From Muraenolepis orangiensis (Eukaryota > Chordata > Actinopteri > Gadiformes > Muraenolepididae): a stretch of 64,000 bases of DNA. The position numbers and the translations under genes are program-made. The stretch covers positions 5,786,013 to 5,850,012 of the forward strand of contig CM051004.1 in NCBI GenBank assembly GCA_027704905.1. The letters run 5' to 3'. The notes beneath the pieces are model-generated. The model was not told the origin of the DNA and ran no database searches. It was given only the letters and a program-made list of their open reading frames with translations. Shown here in pieces: positions 11,285-21,957 of this stretch; the first letter of the stretch is position 1, and each line of letters starts with the position of its first letter.

Positions 11285-11674
11285 GAATAAAAAAAGCTTC
11301 AATTTCACAGCACAATCTATGTGATTTTTTGATTTACCGTGCCTCTCAATTGCCCGTGACAGGTTGGCAAGGTCGATGAATCCTGAAGTTGCCCAAGGAT
11401 TGTTCAGGGAGCACGAATCCTTGTCAAAAAGAAGACATGGCCAGCAAAATAGACGCTGAAGTTCAGCGCTTCCAGTTAGCCACTCCGTGCGGACATAATT
11501 GTCCTCATTGAACGTCCGATTCGCTCCCTTTTTCCTCTGTGCACACAGCTCGAGTGTGGGCATGGGCCTGTCATCTGATTTAATTTTTAGTTGCTGCTGT
11601 AGCGGAAGTTTAGTAAAGTTGTTTTTTATTAAGTACGCCAAATCTCCACCCTCCATAATGCTTAATACTATCAA
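11285..11674 (-). pseudogene. hAT transposase N-terminal fragment (TTF / ZMYM1-like zinc finger)
   Basis: The minus-strand frame of about 150 aa reads a TTF-type zinc-finger layout: FNEDNYVRTEWLTGSAELQ, then LFCWPCLLFDKDS with its CxxC, then a histidine segment ERHGKSKNHIDC. This order is typical of the DNA-binding front part of ZMYM1-like hAT transposases found in many copies in fish. It ends without the RNase-H-like domain and is bounded by the ends of the hAT element, so it is a transposon remnant rather than a host gene. Confidence 0.7.
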
Positions 11675-12010
11675 ACGGCGAGGATGACAGTTACAGTACT
11701 ACGTACTGATGTTGATGTGATTTGATTGGATTTGTGAGTCAAGGGATTCCCTTCAAATCGATCCAATGGGATCAAGGGATCCCATTCCCTTGAAGGGAGG
11801 CCAGCCGTCTCTGGCCTCCCTTGGCATGGCCCTGACCAATCACAGGTTGGCAGGGGGACATGACGTGTCTCATCTGATTGGTCAATCCGGGACAATCCCC
11901 CATTTTTTTTTTCACCAAGGGAAGCTCATTCGGCTGGCCTCCTCTATTTCACCATAATATCTAGGGGGCGCTGTTGTTTCACTCTTTGTAAAATACTCAA
12001 TGAGAATGGG

Positions 12011-12067
12011 GGAGAGACGGTCCGGCAGCAACACACAGGCTGTGTGTTGCTGCCGGACCGTCTCTCC
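12011..12067. repeat. Perfect palindrome, 28-bp arms, 1-nt spacer
   Basis: 12011-12038 (GGAGAGACGGTCCGGCAGCA plus ACACACAG) is the exact reverse complement of 12040-12067; position 12039 is the only unpaired base. It lies inside the hAT element. Confidence 0.97.
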
Positions 12068-12092
12068 TACATTTTTTTAATTAAAATAAAAA

Positions 12093-12147
12093 AAATTCGG
12101 TAATTCTCCTTTGCTGTGTGACACAGCAAAGGAGAATTACCGAATTT
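12093..12147. repeat. Second perfect palindrome, 27-bp arms, 1-nt spacer
   Basis: 12093-12119 (begins AAATTCGGTAATTCTCC) is the exact reverse complement of 12121-12147, with one unpaired base at 12120. It sits 25 bp from the preceding palindrome. Confidence 0.97.
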
Positions 12148-12326
12148 AAAAAAAAAATTATAATTTTAAAATGTATTAAAATTATAACTACAATCCGAAA
12201 AAACAGGGGAAGCCTGGCTTCCCTTGGCCTCCGGGAGAAAACGCCACTGGTTGTACGGTGTTGTCGCGATCGTGAAGTCCAACGGGGGGGGGGGGGGGGG
12301 TTGTCACGATCGTGAAGTCCAACGGC

Positions 12327-13118
<792 letters not shown>

Positions 13119-13119
13119 C

Positions 13120-13322
13120 GCTGTTAATTTCCTATGACGCTGAAATGCATGCGTTTGACTACTTTGACTTCCAAATCCATGTCAAAAAGTCACGTAGGCT
13201 ATTGTAAAGATTCCAATGTCCAGACAATCCTAATTAAACAGGAGTTTACTATAAGAATAATGAATAATGATTCAGCATCCAAGCACAAACTACACATGTG
13301 TTACGTTGCAAGCACCACGAGA
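13120..13322 (+). repeat. Direct repeat D1, copy 1 (second copy 23538-23735)
   Basis: The blocks GAAATGCATGCGTTTGACTA and AACAGGAGTTTACTATAAGA, ending in GCAAGCACCACGAGAA, are shared almost base for base with 23538-23735. In both places a TG tract lies immediately before it. The second copy ends where the 5' flank of the BEL element begins. Confidence 0.85.
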
Positions 13323-13386
13323 AACGCGCTTCGACATTAAAGAGCGTTTATTACAGATCCTCGAGATTACAGAGCAGCAATCGAAC

Positions 13387-14145
13387 ATGGGGGGGGGGGG
13401 GGGGGGGGGGTGATCAAACATCATGAAGTCCAACGGGGGGGGGGTGATCAAACATCATGAAGTCCAACGGGGGGGGGGTGATCAAACATCATGAAGTCCA
13501 ACGGGGGGGGGTGATCAAACATCATGAAGTCCAACGGGGGGGGGGGGATCAAACATCATGAAGTCCAACGGGGGGGGGGTGATCAAACATCATGAAGTCC
13601 AACGGGGGGGGGGGATCAAACATCATGAAGTCCAACGGGGGGGGAGGTGATCAAACATCATGAAGTCCAACGGGGGGGGGATCAAACATCATGAAGTCCA
13701 ACGGGGGGGGGGGGATCAAACATCATGAAGTCCAACGGGGGGGGGGTGATCAAACATCATGAAGTCCAACGGGGGGGGGGGGATCAAACATCATGAAGTC
13801 CAACGGGGGGGGGGATCAAACATCATGAAGTCCAACGGGGGGGGGGGGATCAAACATCATGAAGTCCAACGGGGGGGGGGTGATCAAACATCATGAAGTC
13901 CAACGGGGGGGGGATCAAACATCATGAAGTCCAACGGGGGGGGGGGGATCAAACATCATGAAGTCCAACGGGGGGGGGGTGATCAAACATCATGAAGTCC
14001 AACGGGGGGGGGGGGATCAAACATCATGAAGTCCAACGGGGGGGGGATCAAACATCATGAAGTCCAACGGGGGGGGGGGATCAAACATCATGAAGTCCAA
14101 CGGGGGGGGGGGGATCAAACATCATGAAGTCCAAGGGGGGGGGGG
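13387..14145. repeat. G-run minisatellite, ~22 units of 31-36 bp
   Basis: Each unit is ATCAAACATCATGAAGTCC, AAC and a run of 8 to 13 G, with an optional TG before the next unit. Nearly all unit-to-unit variation is in G-run length. The same core (GTGAAGTCCAACGGGG) occurs singly at about 12270, 12310, 33190, 47575 and inverted at 50616-50700, where it is the interior of a hAT-type MITE. The array probably grew out of such a MITE. Confidence 0.95.
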
Positions 14146-14241
14146 CATCATAGTAGACAGTTTAGTCTAATAGACTGAAGAACTATATTTTCCTCGGTTG
14201 TTTTCCCATGTCAATTCTACACACATTCGACAAAATATTTC

Positions 14242-15440
14242 TTAAAAATCAATCAATAAATCCATGCTGCTTGAAAGGTGCTTAGTAGAGACCAAGATGT
14301 CCTTGTTCAGTTGGTCGATTAGGATGCTGATCTTCTCCTCCTCGGTCTCCTGTCCGCCCACCTTACCGGGAGCGACACCTTTGGTCATGTGCAGCATCTC
14401 ACCAACTGGAAAACAATGTTTAAAACAACACCACACCCGGTCATTTGGGACATGTTGGGATCCAAAGTAGGAAATATATCAAGTTTAACAACATCTTATT
14501 TATTTTGCATATTCATTTACCAAACACATCCTTCTAATACACTTGTTTTGGCATATACAATTGCTTGATTTAATTAGTTTATTTTAGTTTATGGTAGCCG
14601 AAGACGACGATACACTTAAAATAACATTCTTAAGATCTTACTTGACAAAACAGCCGAATACCTAATATCACCATTCTTCTGCTTACGTCTGCATCGTCTC
14701 AAATTGTATTTCATTTGACTTTAATAATGTTTTTTGAATGTTTCTGCAAGTGTGAGTGTTCCTGACGTGTGTTCTGTATTGTGGAGGTTTCTGTACAGTT
14801 CTTCCTAATGGGTGTGCTTCGAGTTCAGTGTTCACTGTAGGATGTTGTTAAGATTATGCTTACGGGCAACGTGAGGCTGCTTTAACCAGCCACCAACCAC
14901 ATGCAGTCCACATACGAATGTGCATAACTGTTTACTTGTTTATTACATACAAAAACGAAATAAGTCAAACAGATTATTCATTTGACAGTGTGGATGGATG
15001 TTACTATAGTCAGTGTAGAGTGAACAATACTTACTTGCTGATCTCAGTTGAGGCTTCTTCTCCGCTCTCCTGTTGCCAGTCTGCAGGTCAGCCAGGGTCT
15101 GCCTGTAGCCGATCACCAGCTCCAGTCTTATGCTCTGGTACTCGTGCTCCTCCAGCCGACGCTGCTCCTGGGCTTCCCTGAGCTGGAACTCCCCATCAAT
15201 CATGTCGCCGAGGTCACCCATGAAGACAAGAGGATCGGAGCAGAAGGAGTTCCCTGACAATATGGACAGTGAAGGAAAAAACAATGGTTGAGCTTGATAT
15301 TTAGAAAAATGCAATTTTAGTCATAAATCAGTCTCATCAATCATAACCACTAGAACGCATTTTTCGTGACACACAGCACAGCACCGGCTGGCAGTCCGCT
15401 CAATACGTTCTTGTTCACAATACTCACTTCCACAAATTCC
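14242..15440 (-). pseudogene. Coiled-coil family copy A (degenerate)
   Basis: Minus-strand copy of the three-exon family whose intact form is at 19540-20423. Exon 3 is complete (14242-14405, ends SMDLLIDF), with the acceptor TTTTCCAG. Exon 2 is readable from 15035 to about 15276 with the donor GTAAGT, but a deletion of about 17 bp has removed its normal CTCATGCAG acceptor. The exon-1 core (ATGAAGCTTTCCATTG in other copies) is missing at about 15430, where GGAAG joins directly to TGAGTATTG. The copy is therefore unlikely to express the usual protein. It is the inverted partner of copy B. Confidence 0.75.
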
Positions 15441-15599
15441 CCAAAAACTTGCTTTGATTAAAGCAGAGACTACTGTACACCCACTTACAACCACGAAAGA
15501 AAAAAAAGAAGGAAGAGACGAAAGAAGGAAGTGAGTTTTTTCAAACAACTCTTTCAATAACAGTGTCTATTTTTATCAGTTTTTTTTCAAACAACAATG

Positions 15600-15720
15600 T
15601 TGTTCCCCGTCGGGAACTGAACTGTATCCATTCCTGTCGATGGCTGACTAGGAGGACCCGGGGATCGAACCAGTGACCTGTGGGTTGTGAGGCGACCGCT
15701 GTACCTCCTGCATTACATTG
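15600..15720 (-). mobile_element. tRNA-derived SINE fragment (minus)
   Basis: The segment CCGGGGATCGAACCAGTGAC to GAGGCGACCGCTGTACCTCC is the reverse complement of the SINE head at 15941-16020 (box B then box A). Only the head and a short body remain. Confidence 0.75.
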
Positions 15721-15940
15721 GTATTGTGAACATAAATGTATTGAGCGTATTGAACTTCCAGGCTGTGTTACGTGTGACATGAACAATGCGATATAGCGGG
15801 TACACTATGACTAAAATGAACAGTGTGTGATTTTTTAAAATGTTAATTGTAATAAATACAATTATTGTGAATGGATTCAGTCTTGCTGTCTTTAGATTGT
15901 TTTTACCGTATATTCAAAGATATACAGTCTTTCTTTGGGG

Positions 15941-16030
15941 TGGCAGTATAGCTCAGGAGGTAGAGCGGTCGCCTCACAGCCCAAAGGTCGCTGGGTCGAT
16001 CCCCGGGTCCTCCTAGCAAAAACTGCTGAC
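15941..16030 (+). mobile_element. tRNA-derived SINE head
   Basis: GGGTGGCAGTATAGCTCAGG contains an A-box-like TAGCTCAGGAGG, and GCTGGGTCGATCCCCGG contains a B-box-like GGTCGATCCCC. The cloverleaf is degenerate and the same head is repeated at 33382, and inverted at 21280-21358 and 15600. It is therefore a SINE, not a functional tRNA gene. Confidence 0.8.
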
Positions 16031-16132
16031 ACCCTGACGTCCGGTGTCCGGTGTGTTGACTAGAAGTGACACGAAATCAGAACCCTCATAGCAAGACACC
16101 CTGCGACGTCCGGGTGTGGTGTGTTGTGTTGA

Positions 16133-16320
16133 CTATGTGAGAAGTGAAACTGCCTCTTGGAGCCTCAAGGAAGGAAGGAGAGTAAGGAGGGCTCCCTCGC
16201 ACACACACACACACGGAAACATGTCTAAAAGCTGTTGTGATGATGACATTCTTATGTATGTAATGCTTCATCCTTCACGTGTGGCAGGCAAGAGGCAGTT
16301 TCACTTCTCACATAGTCAAC
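16133..16320. repeat. Inverted repeat (hairpin) H1
   Basis: GACTATGTGAGAAGTGAAAC plus TGCCTCTTG at 16131-16160 pairs with CAAGAGGCAGTTTCACTTCT plus CACATAGTC at about 16290-16318. A related hairpin is at 33549-33670. The GAAGGAAGGAGAGTAAGGAG part at about 16165-16200 also pairs with 16437-16470. Confidence 0.8.
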
Positions 16321-16365
16321 ACACCACACCCGGACGTCGCAGTGTGTCTTGCTACACACACTACT

Positions 16366-16600
16366 TAATTCTCGAACACTCTCTCCCGCGTAGGCTATGA
16401 CAGAAGGCCAAAGCACACACAGGCAGGACACCGAGGGAGCCCTCCTTACTCTCCTTCCTTCCTTGAGGCTCCAATGACCCCGTTTGGCTTGAGCTCCACA
16501 CGCACCCCAACGACCCACAAGAACAACTGGGCTCTTAAAGGGGAATTCAGCCTATCCCATTCTAGGCTGCTAATTAAATAACCCGTCCATGCTGTGGTGG
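16366..16600. repeat. Inverted repeat P2, left arm (right arm 21958-22312)
   Basis: From CTCGAACACTCTCTCCCGCG to AACCCGTCCATGCTGTGGTG, this segment is the reverse complement of 21958-22312. The right arm carries about 100 bp extra (22038-22135), flanked by two copies of AATTCCCCTTT, so the left arm has probably lost it by recombination between those copies. Confidence 0.85.
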
Positions 16601-17120
16601 CTCCAGTCACTCATGGTCCCATCCCACCCCGTGACATGTCCTTCATACAGTCCCCAGGTCCTCCTAGCTGGTACAATACTGATATGTGCTCTAAATAAAG
16701 GCTGACTGTTGATTGTTGACTGCCATGGAACTGCCTCCTTTACCTCACTTCCTCAAATGTAAAGTGTGTGCGTGTGTGGTCATTGGTCACAGGTCACAGG
16801 TCATTGGATTGCTGGCTGTCCACCAAACTGGACCGAAAACGGAGAAACTGAGAAAACGGACCGAAAAGTGTGCGCCTGTGAGTGGAAGGAGGAGCTGGCT
16901 CTCTTAAATAACCCGTCCATGTCACGTCCTTCATACAGTGAGGCCACGTCTTAGAAGGATGAAGCATTATATTGGTCGAGTATATATTATTATTTTATTA
17001 AATTGTTATTTATATAGCATGTTTACACGATATTACACTATGTAACATAGGTTACACTATGACTAAAATGAACAGTGTGTGATTTTCAAGCTTCAACCAT
17101 TGTTTTTTCCTCTCATGCAG

Positions 17121-17812
17121 GTCATGGACTCCATATTGTCAGGGAACTCCTTCTGCTCCGATCCTCTTGTCTGCATGGGTGACCTCGGCGACATGATTGA
17201 TGGGGAGTTCCAGCTCAGGGAAGCCCAGGAGCAGCGTCGGCTGGAGGAGCACGAGTACCAGAGCATAAGACTGGAGCTGGTGATCGGCTACAGGCAGACC
17301 CTGGCTGACCTGCAGACTGGGAACAGGAGAGCGGAGAAGAAGCCTCAACTGAGATCAGCAAGTAAGTATTGTTCACTGTACACTGACTATAGTAACACAT
17401 GTCCATCCATCCACACTGTCAAATGAATAATCTGTTTTACTTATTTCGTTTTTGTATGTAATAAACAAGTCAACAGAACATTCGTATGTGGACTGCATGT
17501 GGTTGGTGGCTGGTTAAAGCAGCCTCACGTTGCCCGTAAGCATAATACCATCTCATGACATGTTGTTAAACTTAATATATTTCCTACTTTGGATCCCAAC
17601 ATGTCCCAAATGACCGGGTGTGGTGTTGTTTTAAACATTGTTTTCCAGTTGGTGAGATGCTGCACATGACCAAAGGTGTCGCTCCCGGTAAGGTGGGCGG
17701 ACAGGAGACCGAGGAGGAGAAGATCAGCATCCTAATCGACCAACTGAACAAGGACATCTTGGTCTCTACTAAGCACCTTTCAAGCAGCATGGATTTATTG
17801 ATTAATTTTTAA
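17121..17812 (+). pseudogene. Coiled-coil family copy B (8-bp frameshift in exon 2, no usable exon 1)
   Basis: Plus-strand copy. Exon 2 is 17121-17361 after CTCATGCAG and before GTAAGT; exon 3 is 17649-17812 after TTTTCCAG, ending MDLLINF then stop. Compared with the intact copy, 8 bp are missing near the start of exon 2, shifting the frame relative to exon 1. An exon-1 look-alike (ATGAAGCATTATATTG) at about 16960 has lost its GTGAGT donor (GTCGAG instead). Translation could still begin at the ATG of exon 2 (MDSILSGNSF), giving about 133 aa, so loss of function is likely but not certain. Confidence 0.6.
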
Positions 17813-17929
17813 GAAATATTTTGTAGAATGTGTGTAGAATTGACATGGGAAAACAACCGAGGAAAATATAGTTCTTCAGTCTATTAGACTAAACTGTCTA
17901 CTATGCCAGACCGGCATAGGTCATTTATT

Positions 17930-18260
17930 TATTCTATTTTAAGGAAGACCTGTTTTTTCTTTTCATGTGATTTGTAAAGGTGAGCCTGAATGGGGGTGTT
18001 GAACATGATGTAATGTACAGTCTCACATATACAGCCAGTCAGCCACTGTATTCCTCTACTGCGCTATAAAGCTATTTTGGTCATTGCGGGTATCCATACA
18101 TGTGTGTATATGACTTCTGCGCATGTGCAATAAAGTTCTCTCCCTGCCCCGCCAAGTACGTGTGTGCACGTGTGTTTTTGCTCCTGCAGTCTAACTCGAC
18201 AAACGTACATTAACATACCTAATAAGTATGTAGCTAGACATCCGTGTCATAAATATGAAC
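17930..18260. other. No gene seen
   Basis: Single-copy-looking AT-rich sequence downstream of copy B, with an AATAAAG at about 18130 that could act as a polyadenylation signal. No open frame or repeat end is supported. Confidence 0.4.
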
Positions 18261-18264
18261 AGTG

Positions 18265-18902
18265 CAACACATATGTCTTGTCATTAGCACTTTCACCTTT
18301 TCACTTTCATTTTGACAGGTGAAAGTGCTAATGACAAGACATATGCCAGAGACATTTGGTGATTATTGATCGCTATTTTGGAACTTTAAGTTACGTTAAG
18401 CCTTTTCACGTGAAGCGTGTTAGACCGTCCCTTTAACCGATAGCCTGTGTGTGGTGGTCTGTGGTGGTCTGTTACTTCACTACATGGACACTGCTTTACA
18501 ACTATGGTCCACTTGGAAATTGGCTGCGACAATCTGATCTTCCTAAATGAGATAAGGCATAAAGTGACTCCTCCGTGACGTCCGTCTGACTAGAACACGG
18601 GGGTGGTCTACAGCAGGGGTTCCCAAAGTGGGGGTATTATGTAAGTCCGTTTAATATGTAAGGGTGACGAATAAAGGAATTCTGATTCCGACAGATTCAC
18701 GACTATCATTTGCAGCTGGAAAAAAACACACAATTTTCGCGATCACGATTACCCCCCCCCCCCCCGGCCCTTGGATTTCACGTTGGACCTCCCCTCCGGT
18801 GATAGTGAGGGGGGGGGGGGTCTGTTGGGGGTCGCGGGCTGAAAAGTTGGGCAACCCCTGGTCTACAGAAGGTCCAGTTGTGATAGACACGCTTCGCCAC
18901 TG
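18265..18902 (+). mobile_element. hAT-family fragment related to 7061-8455
   Basis: Shares the fold-back arm, the GTTAGACCGTCCCTTTAACC block and the right terminus (GATAGACACGCTTCGCCACTG) with the hAT element at 7061-8455. The terminus also appears inverted at 33030-33075. A clear left terminus and an 8-bp duplication were not found. Poly-C and poly-G runs at 18750-18825 flank a GACCTCCCCTCCGGTGATAG stretch also found at 33110-33145. Confidence 0.65.
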
Positions 18903-18960
18903 AGTCACACCTTTTAGTCATAGTGAAAGTTTCACTATGACTAAAAGGTGTGACTCAGTG
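18898..18960. repeat. Perfect palindrome, 31-bp arms, 1-nt spacer
   Basis: 18898-18928 (CACTGAGTCACACCTTTTAG plus TCATAGTGAAA) is the exact reverse complement of 18930-18960; only 18929 is unpaired. It begins at the terminal CACTG of the hAT fragment. The internal TAGTCATAGTG sequence also occurs upstream of exon 2 in the coiled-coil gene copies. Confidence 0.97.
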
Positions 18961-19113
18961 CCAGGAACCGTTGATTCATAACACACACACGCACGCGCAC
19001 ACACGGCGCTTAAAGTCAAGCCGTGGACTTCTTCGTGTCCCACGTGACACACAGCACAGCACCATCGGCTGGCAGTCCAAAACGCTCAGTACGTTCATGT
19101 TCACAATACTCAC

Positions 19114-19129
19114 CAATGGAAAGCTTCAT
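19114..19129 (-). CDS. Isolated exon 1 of the coiled-coil family
   Basis: Reads ATGAAGCTTTCCATTG on the minus strand, followed by a consensus GTGAGT donor. Identical exon-1 copies are at 20408-20423 (minus), 36268-36283 (plus) and 62139-62154 (minus). No exon 2 follows before the copy breaks off at about 18970, so this is an orphan 5' end of another family unit. Confidence 0.5.
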
Positions 19130-19539
19130 CCTTCCAAGAAACAGGTTCAGCTTTGAGACAGGATGCTCAACAACAACAAATAACCCAGAACTACATTTGA
19201 ACAAACTGCCGAACCGAAACAAATAGTTATTTACCTTGTTGGTTCATCATCACAACAGCTTTTAGACATGTTTCCGTTTTTTATTAGAAAACCAGGACTA
19301 CCTTCTCACAATACAAAGTCAATAGAGAGTGATGAAATGCCCCCCCCCCCCCCCTGTGGGCGTGGAAAACGATGAAATAGGCACTTTCAAACTTATAATT
19401 AACCCCCGGACAGTCCATTCAACAGACATTATTACAATTAAGATCATAGTAGATAGTTTAGTCTAATAGACTGAAGAACTATATTTTCCTCGCTTGTTGT
19501 TTTTTTTGTCAATTCTACACACATTCTACAAAATATTTC

Positions 19540-20423
19540 TTAAAAAGTAAGAGTAACATCCATGCTTCTTGAAAGGTGCTTAGTAGAGACCAAGATGTCC
19601 TTGTTCAGTTGGTCGATTACGATGCTGATCTTCTCCTCCTCGGTCTCCTGTCCGCCCACCTTACCGGGAGCGACACCTTTGGTCATGTGCAGCATCTCAC
19701 CAACTGGAAAACAATGTTTAAAACAACACCACACCCGGTCATTTGGGACATGTTGGGATCCAAAGTAGGAAATATATTAAGTTTAACAACATGTCATGAG
19801 ATGGTATTATGCTTACGGGCAACGTGAGGCTGCTTTAACCAGCCACCAACCACATGCAGTCCACATACGAATGTTCTGTTGACTTGTTTATTACATACAA
19901 AAACGAAATAAGTCAAACAGATTATTCATTTGACAGTGTGGATGGATGGACATGTGTTACTATAGTCAGTGTACAGTGAACAATACTTACTTGCTGATCT
20001 CAGTTGAGGCTTCTTCTCCGCTCTCCTGTTGCCAGTCTGCAGGTCAGCCAGGGTCTGCCTGTAGCCGATCACCAGCTCCAGTCTTATGCTCTGGTACTCG
20101 TGCTCCTCCAGCCGACGCTGCTCCTGGGCTTCCCTGAGCTGGAACTCCCCATCAATCATGTCGCCGAGGTCACCCATGAAGACAAGAGGATCGGAGCAGA
20201 AGGAGTTCCCTGACAATATGGACAGTGAAGGTCCATGACCTGCATGAGGGAAAAAAACAATGGTTGAAGCTTGATATTTAGAAAAATGCAATTTTTGTCA
20301 TAAATCAGTCTCATCAATCATAACCACTAGAACGCATTTTTCGTGACACACAGCACAGCACCATCGGCTGGCAGTCCGCTCAATACGTTCATGTTCACAA
20401 TACTCACCAATGGAAAGCTTCAT
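19540..20423 (-). CDS. Coiled-coil family copy C, intact three-exon gene (142 aa)
   Basis: Minus strand, exons 20408-20423 (ATGAAGCTTTCCATTG), 19991-20239 and 19540-19703. Introns have consensus GTGAGT/CTCATGCAG and GTAAGT/TTTTCCAG borders and the joined frame is open: 16+249+164 nt gives 142 codons plus stop. I do not recognise the protein. It is small, has no signal peptide or TM segment, and is rich in Glu, Gln, Arg and Leu. The middle (GEFQLREAQEQRRLEEHEYQ and on to LADLQTGNRRAEKK, about residues 38-85) and the C-terminal part (EEEKISIVIDQLNKDILVST) look like helical coiled-coil. The family occurs at least six times in this window. Function unknown. A TATA box and polyA site were not fixed. 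The alternative is that this is the 3' end of a longer transcript with upstream noncoding exons. Confidence 0.65.
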
Positions 20424-20639
20424 CTTCCACAAATTCCGCGGCGTAAAAAACAGCGCCTGTCTGTTTTCTCTCTTCACGCTCAAATTCCACACACTTATAA
20501 TCACTGTTGTGGTTTGACACTTCCTATTTTTTTCCATGTTTGAAACAGCTCTAAAAAACTCACTTCTCTGTTTTCTCACAAAGACAACACACTTGCAACC
20601 ACGGTGGTTGGTCCTGTGGTTTGACATTGAAATGATCTA

Positions 20640-21040
20640 AATGCACTTAATTAATGTGTTTTTATACTATTATTATAATCTAAAACACTGTAAAACACTG
20701 TGGTTGATTGAACATCACTGGGCTACTGTACAGTGGGCGACCCCTCTGAGTCTACAGTCTACTATGATCTTAATATCATAAATGTTTAAAACAACACCAC
20801 ACCCGGTCATTTGGGTCAGTTGGGATCCAAAGTAGGAAATATATAAAGATAACAACAAAGGTGAGGCTGCTGTAACCAGCCACCAGTGCAAACAGTGTGG
20901 ATGGATGGGACAGCAAGTAAGAATCGTTCGCATGATGGAATTTTTTAGTTTAGGCCAGCCGAAAACGTTGATACACTTTGTAGTATAATTTATACTCGGG
21001 TGGAAATAAGAATCTTTAAGCGGTCCGGATACTAAGTTCA
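20640..21040. other. No gene; partial family tail
   Basis: At about 20785-20850 a fragment of the intron-2/exon-3 flank of the coiled-coil family (AAAACAACACCACACCCGGT) is present without its exon. The rest is AT-rich and unassigned. Confidence 0.5.
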
Positions 21041-21079
21041 ATATCTTTATTGAACAAAAGCATCAAATGAAAGCATCTA

Positions 21080-21358
21080 CTGCAGCAAGATCAACAAACA
21101 ACAACAAATCGTGGGGATTGAATCCTCTTTATTGGTCACATACATGAAGACATACAGTGAAACGTGTTCTCTGCATTTAACCCATCCTAGTATTAGGAGC
21201 AGTGGGCAGCTATTCATACAGCGCCCGGGGAGCAGTTAGGGTTAGGGTCTTCCTCAAGGACACCTTGACAGTTTTTGCTAGGAGGAGCCGGGGATCGAAC
21301 CAGCAACCTTCCGGTTGTGAGGCGACCGCTCTACCTCCTGAGCTAGACTGCCGCCCCG
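21080..21358 (-). mobile_element. tRNA-derived SINE, full head and body (minus)
   Basis: Right end is the inverted tRNA-like head (GGGATCGAACCAGCAACC, then TACCTCCTGAGCTAGACTGC). The body to the left contains the conserved fish SINE motif AACCCATCCTAGTATTAGGA and GCAGTGGGCAGCTATT, ending in CTTTATTGGTCACATACATG. The same body motif recurs at about 38575-38680 and inverted at 59870-59955. Confidence 0.8.
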
Positions 21359-21359
21359 A

Positions 21360-21957
21360 ATGGAGATGGAGCCTCCCGTGCCAATTCCCAGACTGGCGAC
21401 GCGCTCCTTTACCAAACATTATATAGAAAGTAGTATCACAAACATCTACTACTGTCTCAGTAAATATACTCTCTGGTAAATATGTATATATGGAGCACAG
21501 AATGAAAACTCTGATATTCAGCAATAATAAAAAAACAATGTCCATGTTTTCTTATTTAAGATCACATTCCTTAAGGTCTTCATTTATGATTTACCATTCC
21601 CTGGGGGGAATTAAGCACAACACATTAAACACAATCAAAACAAACACAAAATCTGATAATCAGATACGAATAGGCTTCATAACCATTAATCCCCACGTGT
21701 ATCATTGCATCGTATCAAAAACATATTGAAAAATAAAATCTTAGTTAATCAAAAATATATTAAATCACATATCATGCATTCAAAATACCAATACCAATGG
21801 GATGAGTTGACCCATCATACCCGTAATACCGATTCTGAGGTATCTCAATCTTCACATTATCATCTTGATAGAAGTTATAGTACGATCAGTGGTCCTAGGG
21901 GGCCCTTGATTCCCTAAGTCAAGGGCCTCACCTATCCAGAACTCGAACATCCAGATT
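21360..21957. other. No gene seen
   Basis: AT-rich sequence, including TATATA-like and poly-A stretches, between a SINE and inverted repeat P2. Short open frames have no recognisable domain. Confidence 0.45.

Larger units (their letters stand above)
11022..12249 (-). mobile_element. hAT element with TTF-type zinc-finger fragment (8-bp TSD)
   Basis: It starts CAGTAGCG and ends CGCCACTG, with GTTGTACG at both 11014-11021 and 12250-12257. The paralogous unoccupied sequence (ACTGTTGTACGGTGTTGTCG) is present at about 47521-47540 and inverted near 50715-50735, confirming the insertion. The minus strand carries one 5' transposase fragment, described separately, and two perfect hairpins. The C-terminal catalytic part is missing, so the element is non-autonomous. 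Confidence 0.92.

Noticed and set aside
11216..11674. Host ZMYM1-like gene
   Set aside because: The fragment lies within a hAT element with terminal repeats and a target duplication, so it is transposase-derived.
13387..14145. CRISPR-like array (repeated ~20-bp core with spacers)
   Set aside because: The 'spacers' are only G-runs of varying length, and the DNA is vertebrate; this is a minisatellite.
14943..15314. Extended open frames through exon 2 and intron of the coiled-coil family
   Set aside because: They run past the GTAAGT donor and lack the exon-3 part; the spliced model is a better explanation.
15941..16030. Functional tRNA gene
   Set aside because: Box A and B are present, but the sequence is degenerate, dispersed in several copies and attached to a SINE body.
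21230..21250. Telomere repeats (TTAGGG)n
   Set aside because: Only two units, within a SINE body.
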